Assembly: GCA_964344215.1 (NCBI GenBank)
Contig: CAYFMP010000043.1
Coordinates: 1-31,875, forward strand
Reading direction: 5' to 3'
DNA: 31,875 bases
Source: CAYFMP01 sp964344215
GTDB lineage: Bacteria; Pseudomonadota; Alphaproteobacteria; Rhodospirillales; Casp-alpha2
Shown here: in pieces, positions 24,859-31,875 of the stretch
Position numbering within the stretch: position 1 is the stretch's first letter
Layout: each line of letters opens with the position of its first letter
Position numbers and translations under genes: made by a program
Notes under the pieces: generated by a model
What the model was told of the DNA's origin: nothing
What the model saw: only the letters and a program-made list of their open reading frames with translations
Databases searched by the model: none

Positions 24859-26268
24859 TTAAATATGGATGGCCCGGCCGCCGGCCCCCAGCGCCGCTTC
24901 CTTGACCGCTTCCGGTAGTCCGGGGTGGCCGTGGCAGATACGGGCCACGTCCTCGGCCGACGCCGAGAACTCCATGGCGACGACGATCTCCTGAATGAGG
25001 TCGCCGGCCTCAGGGCCGATGATGTGGCAGCCGAGGAGGGCGTCGGTCCTGGCGTCGGCCAGGATCTTGACGAAGCCGTCGGCGTCGGCGTTGCACCGCG
25101 CGCGTGAGTTGGCGCTGAACGGGAACTTGCCGACGGAATACTCGACGCCGGCCTCCTTAAGCTGTTCCTCGGTCTTGCCGACGCCGGCCACCTCGGGGTG
25201 GGTGTAGACGATGCCGGGAATGGCGTCGTAATCGATGTGGCCGCTTTCGCCGGCGATGATCTCGGCGCAGACAACGGCCTCGTCCTCGGCTTTGTGGGCA
25301 AGCATGGCGCCGCCGATGACGTCGCCGACCGCGTAAATCCCCTCGACGTTGGTCTGGTAGTCCTCGTCGACACCAACGAAACCGTACTCGTCGACCTCGA
25401 CGCCGACGCGATCGAGACCGAGGCCGTCCGTAAACGGCCGCCGGCCTACGGCGACCAGCACGACGTCGGCCTTCAGGGTCTCCTTGTCGCCGCCGGCCAC
25501 CGGCTCCATTGTCAGGGTGACGCCGCCCTTGGCGGCCTTGGCGCCGGTCACCTTGGTCGACATCCTGAAGGTCAGGCCCTGTTTCTTGAGTATCCGCTGC
25601 ATCTGTTTGCAGACCTCGGCGTCCATGCCGGGTAGGATGTGGTCGAGGAACTCGACGACGGTGACTTCGGCGCCCAAGCGCCGCCACACCGAGCCGAGCT
25701 CGAGGCCGATGACGCCGGCGCCGATGACGACCATGGTCTTCGGCACCTTGGAAAGCGACAGTGCGCCGGTCGAGCTGACGATTCGAGTCTCGTCGATCTT
25801 GACGCCCTTGAGCGGTGTCACATCCGAGCCGGTCGCCACCATGACGTTGGCCGTGCTCAGGACCTGCTTCTTCCTGCTCTTGCCGGGACTGACGGCGACC
25901 TCGCCGGGCCGGGTGATCTGGGCGGCGCCGACGAGGTAGTCGATCTTGTTCTTCTTCATCAGGAACTCGATGCCCTTGGTCAACTCGTCGACGACGGTCT
26001 CCTTGCGGCCCATCAGGGTCTTGAGGTCGAGCTTCAGCCCGCTCGTCTCGATGCCGTGGGCGGCGAACTCGTGGCCGGCCATCTCGTAATGGTGCGATGA
26101 TTGCAACAGCGCCTTCGAAGGTATGCAGCCGATATTGAGGCAGGTACCGCCCAAGGTGCCGCGCTTGTCGACGATGGCCGTCTTCAGCCCCAACTGGGCG
26201 GCGCGGATGGCGCCGACGTAGCCGGCCGGGCCGCCGCCGATGACGACGAGATCGTAAGGATCGCTCAT
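24859..26268 (-). CDS. lpdA: Dihydrolipoyl dehydrogenase (E3)
   Basis: A 469-residue flavoprotein that reoxidises dihydrolipoamide with NAD+ for the 2-oxoglutarate dehydrogenase complex. Seen: FAD-binding GGGPAGYVGAIRAAQLG near residues 11-27, the redox disulfide GGTCLNIGCIPSKAL with C43 and C48, NAD-binding VIGAGVIGLELGSVWRRLGAEVTVVE, the second FAD segment VEGIYAVGDVIGGAMLAHKAEDEA, and the C-terminal CHGHPGLPEAVKEAA with the catalytic His. Normal length. ATG at 26268, 16 bases after sucB, so the E3 belongs to the 2-oxoglutarate dehydrogenase operon. Confidence 0.97.
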   Translation of the reverse strand: MSDPYDLVVIGGGPAGYVGAIRAAQLGLKTAIVDKRGTLGGTCLNIGCIPSKALLQSSHHYEMAGHEFAAHGIETSGLKLDLKTLMGRKETVVDELTKGIEFLMKKNKIDYLVGAAQITRPGEVAVSPGKSRKKQVLSTANVMVATGSDVTPLKGVKIDETRIVSSTGALSLSKVPKTMVVIGAGVIGLELGSVWRRLGAEVTVVEFLDHILPGMDAEVCKQMQRILKKQGLTFRMSTKVTGAKAAKGGVTLTMEPVAGGDKETLKADVVLVAVGRRPFTDGLGLDRVGVEVDEYGFVGVDEDYQTNVEGIYAVGDVIGGAMLAHKAEDEAVVCAEIIAGESGHIDYDAIPGIVYTHPEVAGVGKTEEQLKEAGVEYSVGKFPFSANSRARCNADADGFVKILADARTDALLGCHIIGPEAGDLIQEIVVAMEFSASAEDVARICHGHPGLPEAVKEAALGAGGRAIHI

Positions 26269-26284
26269 GGCGCGTTCTCCCTGC

Positions 26285-27610
26285 CTAGACGTCGAGCATG
26301 ATGCGCTGCGGGTCCTCGATGCATTCCTTGATGCGGACCAGGAACGACACCGCCTCGCGGCCGTCGACGATACGATGGTCGTAGCTCAGCGCCAGATACA
26401 TCATCGGCCGCACCATGACCTCGTTGCCGACGGCGACCGGCCGCTTCTGTATCTTGTGCATGCCGAGGATGGCCGATTGCGGCACGTTGAGGATCGGCAT
26501 CGAGTTCAGCGACCCGAAGACACCGCCGTTGGAGATGGTGAAGGTGCCGCCCATCATCTCGTCCATGGAGAGTTTGCCGTCGCGGGCCCGGCGCCCGAAG
26601 TCTCCGATGGTGCTCTCGATCTCCGAGAACCGCATCTGATCGGCGTCCTTCAGGACCGGTACCACCAGGCCCTGCGGCGTGCCGACGGCGACGCCAACGT
26701 TGTAGTAGTTCTTGTAGATCAGTTGGTCGCCGTAGATCTCGCCGTTGACGGCCGGCCATTCTTTCAAGGCGATGCAGGCAGCGCGCACGAAGAACGACAT
26801 GAAGCCCAAGCGAACGCCGTGCTTCTTCTCGAAGCTTTCCTTGTAGGTGGCGCGCAGATCCATGGCGGCGCCCATGTCGACCTCGTTCCAGGTCGTCAGC
26901 ATGGCGGCCGTGTTCTGGGCCTCCTTCAGGCGGCTGGCAATCAGCTTGCGGAGCTTGGTCATGCGGACCACTTCCTCGCGGCCGTCGGCGGGGCGTGGCG
27001 GTAACTGGTCGGCTGGGACGATGCCACCGGCCGGAGTGGCCGCCACCGCCGCCCTCGAGCGTACCGCCGAGCCGGCCTCGATGGCGGCCAGCACGTCGCC
27101 CTTGGTGAGCCGCCCGTCCTTGCCGGTGCCCGTGATCAGGGCCGGGTCGAGGTCGTTGTCGTCGACCAGCTTGCGGACCGCCGGCGATAAGGGCTTAACG
27201 GGTACCGCGGCGGCCGGGGCCGGGGCCGGACTTGGAGCCGGACTCGGAGCCGGGGCAGGTACGGGAGCGGCCGGTTGCGGCTTGGCTGCGGCGGCGGGCG
27301 AAGGAGCCGGTTCGGGGGGCGGAGCCGGTTCGGCGGCGGCTTCCGGTTCGGGCGCCGGCTCGGTGCCGGCCGCGCCCTCTTCCAAGACGCCCAACAGCGC
27401 GCCGACCTCGACGTCGACACCTTCCGGCGCGGCGATGCTGAGCAGAGCGCCGGCGGCCGGCGCATTGACCTCGACCGTCACCTTGTCGGTTTCCAGCTCG
27501 ACCAGCGCCTCGTCGGCGGCGACGGCGTCGCCCGGCGTCTTGAACCACTTGGCGACGGTCGCCTCGGTGACCGATTCGCCGAGCGTCGGAACCTTGATCT
27601 CTAAACCCAT
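26285..27610 (-). CDS. sucB: 2-oxoglutarate dehydrogenase E2, dihydrolipoyl succinyltransferase
   Basis: A 441-residue E2 core enzyme that transfers the succinyl group from lipoate to CoA. Domains in order: one lipoyl domain (about 1-78) with the lipoylated K43 in ELETDKVTVEV; a Pro/Ala/Glu-rich swinging linker (about 82-138); a peripheral subunit-binding domain (LSPAVRKLVDDNDLDPALITGTGKDGRLTKGDVLAAI, about 140-176); a second short linker; and the catalytic domain with the SYDHRIVDGREAVSF active-site block near the C-terminus. ATG at 27610, six bases after the sucA stop. Confidence 0.96.
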   Translation of the reverse strand: MGLEIKVPTLGESVTEATVAKWFKTPGDAVAADEALVELETDKVTVEVNAPAAGALLSIAAPEGVDVEVGALLGVLEEGAAGTEPAPEPEAAAEPAPPPEPAPSPAAAAKPQPAAPVPAPAPSPAPSPAPAPAAAVPVKPLSPAVRKLVDDNDLDPALITGTGKDGRLTKGDVLAAIEAGSAVRSRAAVAATPAGGIVPADQLPPRPADGREEVVRMTKLRKLIASRLKEAQNTAAMLTTWNEVDMGAAMDLRATYKESFEKKHGVRLGFMSFFVRAACIALKEWPAVNGEIYGDQLIYKNYYNVGVAVGTPQGLVVPVLKDADQMRFSEIESTIGDFGRRARDGKLSMDEMMGGTFTISNGGVFGSLNSMPILNVPQSAILGMHKIQKRPVAVGNEVMVRPMMYLALSYDHRIVDGREAVSFLVRIKECIEDPQRIMLDV

Positions 27611-27616
27611 CTCACC

Positions 27617-30600
27617 TTACCTCGCTCGCTTTTTGGTGCGGCCGGATTTGACCTTGCCGGCCGATTTGGCCTTGGCCGGCGCCTTGGTCCGCCGCCTTGG
27701 CGGCGGCTTGGGCAGGGTCAGCGCCTCGTCGACCAGAGCCGCCTGCTCGGCCAGGTGCTTGCTGTGCAGGCCGGTGGCCGGAGCGGCCGCGGCCGAACGG
27801 CCGCAATAGGAGAGGTCGTCGTGGGGCCGCCCCAGTTCCTTACGCAGGAGTTTTTCGAGCGGCTCGCGGATGTAACTCCACGACCCCATGTTGCGGGGTT
27901 CCTCCTGGCACCAGACGAGGTCGATAGCGTTCCTGAAGCGCCTCAGGTCCTCGGCCAGCACCCTGACGGGGAACGGAAACAACTGCTCGACCCGCATCAG
28001 GTAGATGTCGTCGATCTTGCGCTTTTCGCGCTCCTCCAGCAGGTCGTAGTAGACCTTGCCCGAACACAGCACGACGCGCTTGATCTTGTCGTCGGCGACC
28101 AGCATGCGTTCCGGATCGTCGGTCGGGTCCTCGTCGTCCCACAGCACCCGGTGGAAAGTGGTGCCCTCGGCCATGTCTTCCAGCTTCGACACGCAGCGCC
28201 TGTGGCGCAGCAGCGACTTCGGGGTCATCAGCACCAGGGGTTTGCGGAAATCGCGCCGGAGCTGGCGCCTCAGCGCGTGGAACAGGTTGGCCGGGGTCGA
28301 GCAGTAGCAGACCTGCATGTTGTCCTCGGCGCACAGTTGCAGGTAGCGCTCGAGGCGGGCCGAGCTGTGCTCGGGGCCCTGGCCCTCGTAGCCGTGCGGC
28401 AGCAACATGACGAGGCCACTCATGCGCAGCCACTTGTGCTCGCCGGACGACACGAACTGGTCGATGACGACCTGGGCGCCGTTGGCGAAATCGCCGAACT
28501 GCGCCTCCCACAACACCAGCATCTGCGGTTCGGCCAGGCTGTAGCCGTATTCGAAGCCCAGGACGCCGGCCTCCGACAACGGACTGTCGATGACCTCGAA
28601 CGGGGCCTGGCCGAAGCGCAGGTTGTTCAACGGGACGTACCGTTCCTCGGTGTCCTGGTCGACCAGCACCGAATGGCGCTGCGAAAACGTGCCGCGGCCC
28701 GAATCCTGGCCCGACAGACGCACCGGGTGGCCTTCGCAAAGCAGGGTTCCAAACGCCAATGCCTCGCCGGTCGCCCAATCGATGCCGTCGCCGGTCTCGA
28801 ACATCTTGTGCTTGGCCTTGAGCTGGCGGACGATCTTCGGATTCACGTTGATGTTGTCGGGCACCCGGGTCAGGCCCTCGCCGACCTCCTTGAGGCGTTC
28901 GACCGAAACGCCGGTATCGCCGCGCCGGGCGTCACCGGCCGCCACCGACAACCCGGTCCAGGCACCGTCCAGCCAGTCGGCCTGATTGGCCTTGTAGCCG
29001 CTGGCCGCCTCGAAAGCCTCGTCCAGGGCCTTGTCGAAGGCGTCCATGGCGGCGTTGACGCCGTCCTCGCTCATGACACTCTCGTGGACCAGTTTCTTGG
29101 CGTAGATCTCCAGCGTCGTCGGGTGCTCGGCGATCTTCTTGTACATGCGGGGTTGGGTGAACATCGGCTCGTCGCCCTCGTTGTGGCCGTGACGGCGATA
29201 GCAGATCATGTCGATGACCACGTCCTTCTTGAAGCGCTGCCGGTACTCGGTGGCGATGCGCGCGCAGTGGGTGACGGCCTCGACGTCGTCGGCGTTGACG
29301 TGGAAGATCGGTGCGGCGACGATTTTGGCGACGTCCGAGCAATAGGGCGACGAGCGCGAGAACTTCGGGCTGGTCGTGAAACCGATCTGGTTGTTGATGA
29401 CGATGTGAATGGTGCCGCCGGTCTGATAGCCGAGCAAGTGCGACAGGTCGAAGGCTTCGGGCACCAGTCCCTGGCCGGAGAAGGCGGCGTCCCCGTGCAG
29501 CAACAGCGCCATCACCTTCTCGCGCTCGGTGTCGTTGTGCTGCACCTGTTTGGCGCGGACCTTGCCGAGGCAGACCGTGTTGACGACCTCCAGGTGCGAC
29601 GGGTTGGCAGTCAGGCTCAGGTGCACCGTACGGCCGTCGAAGACGCGGTCGGAAGACGAGCCCAGATGGTATTTGACGTCGCCGGAGCCGCCGACGTCTT
29701 CGGGCCTGGACGAGCCGCCCTGGAACTCGTGGAAGATGGCCTGGAACGGCTTTCCCATGACGTTGGCGAGCACGTTGAGGCGGCCGCGGTGCGCCATGCC
29801 GAGCACGATCTCCTGGATACCGAGTTGACTGCCGCGCTTGAATATCTGCTCCATGGCCGGGACCAGGCTTTCGCCGCCGTCGAGGCCGAAGCGCTTGGTG
29901 CCGGTGAACTTCCTGTCCAGGTACTTCTCGAACCCCTCGGTCTCGATCAGCCGGTTGAGGATGGCGCGCTTGCCCTCGTCGGTGAAGCTCGGCTGGTTGT
30001 GGATGCGCTCGATGCGCTCCTGGATCCAGGTCTTCTCGTTCGGGTCCTGGATATGCATGAACTCGACGCCGATCGACCCGCAGTAGGTCTCGTGCAGGAT
30101 GTTCATGATCTCGCGCACGGTCGCCGTTTCCAGCCCGAGTACGTAGTTGATGAAGATCTCGCGGTCCCAGTCCTTGTCCGAGAACCCGTAGTGCTTGGGC
30201 GACAGCTCGGCGTGCTCTTGGCGTTCCTCCAGGCCCAGCGGGTCGAGCTTGGCGAGCAGGTGGCCGCGCACCCGGTAGGCCCGAATCAGCATCAGGGCGC
30301 GGATCGAATCGAGGGTTGCCTCGCGCACTTTGACGGCGCCGACGCGTTGTTCGGCGGCGGCGACGTGCGGCATCCGGGCCTGGGGCTCGTGGCCGAGGGC
30401 CATGCGCTCGGAGATCGGCGCCAGGTCGGCGTGACCGAGGATGCCGGCATCCGACGGCGCCCACGAGGCGCCGCGCATCTCGGAGCCGAGGTTCTTGGCG
30501 TCGTCGCCCAGTTCGGCGAAGAAATCCTGCCAGGCCCGGTCCACGGAGCCGGGATCGTCGAGGTAGCGCTCGTACATCTGGGCGATATAGACGTGATTGC

Positions 30601-30637
30601 CGGTGAACAGAAATTCCGTCGGGTCGATTGCGCTCAT
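27617..30637 (-). CDS. sucA: 2-oxoglutarate dehydrogenase E1 (thiamine diphosphate)
   Basis: A 1006-residue E1 that decarboxylates 2-oxoglutarate and succinylates the E2 lipoate. Seen: the N-terminal E2-binding motif (ERYLDDPGSVDRAWQDFFAEL, residues 24-44), HRGRLNVLANVMGKP, HGDAAFSGQGLVPEAFDLSHL (ThDP/Mg2+ site), VINNQIGFTTSP, ICYRRHGHNEGDEP, and in the C-terminal half SGQDSGRGTFSQRHSVL and QFGDFANGAQVVIDQF. The last 30 residues are a Lys/Pro/Arg-rich tail (KPPPRRRTKAPAKAKSAGKVKS onward), an extension beyond the usual end. ATG at 30637; 86 bases separate it from sucD. Confidence 0.97.
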   Translation of the reverse strand: MSAIDPTEFLFTGNHVYIAQMYERYLDDPGSVDRAWQDFFAELGDDAKNLGSEMRGASWAPSDAGILGHADLAPISERMALGHEPQARMPHVAAAEQRVGAVKVREATLDSIRALMLIRAYRVRGHLLAKLDPLGLEERQEHAELSPKHYGFSDKDWDREIFINYVLGLETATVREIMNILHETYCGSIGVEFMHIQDPNEKTWIQERIERIHNQPSFTDEGKRAILNRLIETEGFEKYLDRKFTGTKRFGLDGGESLVPAMEQIFKRGSQLGIQEIVLGMAHRGRLNVLANVMGKPFQAIFHEFQGGSSRPEDVGGSGDVKYHLGSSSDRVFDGRTVHLSLTANPSHLEVVNTVCLGKVRAKQVQHNDTEREKVMALLLHGDAAFSGQGLVPEAFDLSHLLGYQTGGTIHIVINNQIGFTTSPKFSRSSPYCSDVAKIVAAPIFHVNADDVEAVTHCARIATEYRQRFKKDVVIDMICYRRHGHNEGDEPMFTQPRMYKKIAEHPTTLEIYAKKLVHESVMSEDGVNAAMDAFDKALDEAFEAASGYKANQADWLDGAWTGLSVAAGDARRGDTGVSVERLKEVGEGLTRVPDNINVNPKIVRQLKAKHKMFETGDGIDWATGEALAFGTLLCEGHPVRLSGQDSGRGTFSQRHSVLVDQDTEERYVPLNNLRFGQAPFEVIDSPLSEAGVLGFEYGYSLAEPQMLVLWEAQFGDFANGAQVVIDQFVSSGEHKWLRMSGLVMLLPHGYEGQGPEHSSARLERYLQLCAEDNMQVCYCSTPANLFHALRRQLRRDFRKPLVLMTPKSLLRHRRCVSKLEDMAEGTTFHRVLWDDEDPTDDPERMLVADDKIKRVVLCSGKVYYDLLEEREKRKIDDIYLMRVEQLFPFPVRVLAEDLRRFRNAIDLVWCQEEPRNMGSWSYIREPLEKLLRKELGRPHDDLSYCGRSAAAAPATGLHSKHLAEQAALVDEALTLPKPPPRRRTKAPAKAKSAGKVKSGRTKKRAR

Positions 30638-30723
30638 TTCTCACTCACGCGCCCTTGGGCTTCGGCGCGCCCTCCAATGATACTCGTGTTGCCTGCCGTG
30701 CCGGTTTCCGTTTGCCTCCGTGC

Positions 30724-31598
<875 letters not shown>

Positions 31599-31599
<1 letters not shown>

Positions 31600-31875
31600 T
31601 ATCCCGCCTCCTTGACGGCCTTGACGACCTTTTCGGCGGCGTCGCCGAGATCGTCGGCGGAGATGATGGGAAGCCCGGAATCGGCCATGATTTCCTTGCC
31701 CTTCTCCACATTGGTGCCCTCCAGGCGGACAACCAGGGGAACGCTCAAATCGACTTCCTTGGCCGCTGCCACAACGCCTTCGGCGATGACGTCACAACGC
31801 ATGATGCCGCCGAAGATGTTAACCAGGATGCCCTCGACGTTGGGGTCCGACAAGATGATCTTGAAGGCCTCGGTG
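31599..31875 (-). CDS. sucC: Succinyl-CoA synthetase subunit beta (C-terminal part only)
   Basis: The last 92 codons of the beta subunit; the gene continues past the window edge. TEAFKIILSDPNVEGILVNIFGGIMRCDVIAEGVVAAAKE and VPLVVRLEGTNVEKGKEIM are the conserved C-terminal ligase-CoA domain. The stop TAA overlaps the sucD ATG. Confidence 0.95.

Overview
The window reads as chromosomal DNA of a GC-rich alphaproteobacterium, probably of the Rhodospirillales type. The basis is the compact atpHAGDC cluster, the sucCD-sucAB-lpd cluster, a DUF484-xerC pair divergent from priA, and receiver proteins with an IGPDRR tail. No rRNA, tRNA, CRISPR array or transposase was seen.

Layout. 51-2587 (minus): an aspartate-type aminotransferase and a membrane-anchored SGNH hydrolase. 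2705-4813 (plus): uvrB, with a possible leaderless promoter. 4814-7500: an accessory island with an AT-richer orphan gene whose N-terminus resembles HslV/proteasome-beta Ntn hydrolases, a second degenerate copy of the uvrB 3' tail just after it, a higB-higA module with a broken-looking toxin gene, and a Phd-VapC module with its operator-promoter. 7539-10503 (minus): a three-gene redox operon (formate-dehydrogenase-gamma-like cytochrome b, NarI/DsrM-like cytochrome b, DsrK/HdrD-like Fe-S protein) behind a perfect FNR/FixK-type palindrome. 10632-16302 (minus): sixA and the F1 ATP synthase genes. 16559-17978 (plus): two paralogous response regulators with matching promoter architecture and CRP-like palindromes. 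18032-22032: priA divergent from DUF484-xerC. 22140-24831: an exported protein of unknown function, an MFS transporter, and a small AT-rich ORF. 24859-31875 (minus): lpd, sucB, sucA, sucD and the 3' end of sucC.

How the genes work together. The two ends of the minus-strand gene content serve central energy metabolism: 2-oxoglutarate dehydrogenase and succinyl-CoA synthetase of the TCA cycle, and F1 of the ATP synthase. The FNR-box operon suggests an oxygen-responsive quinone-linked electron-transfer complex whose partner is not encoded here. uvrB, priA and xerC serve DNA repair, replication restart and chromosome dimer resolution.

Most notable observations: (i) atpA lacks 16 near-invariant codons (the TDGQIFLE block), a precise in-frame gap; (ii) the tail of uvrB is repeated on the far side of the foreign Ntn-hydrolase-like gene, a footprint of insertion at the 3' end of uvrB; (iii) the orphan Ntn-hydrolase-like protein itself; (iv) the FNR-controlled orphan redox operon; (v) twin response regulators with CRP-like sites about 80 bp upstream of each start. 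All statements come from reading the sequence; no database search was run.
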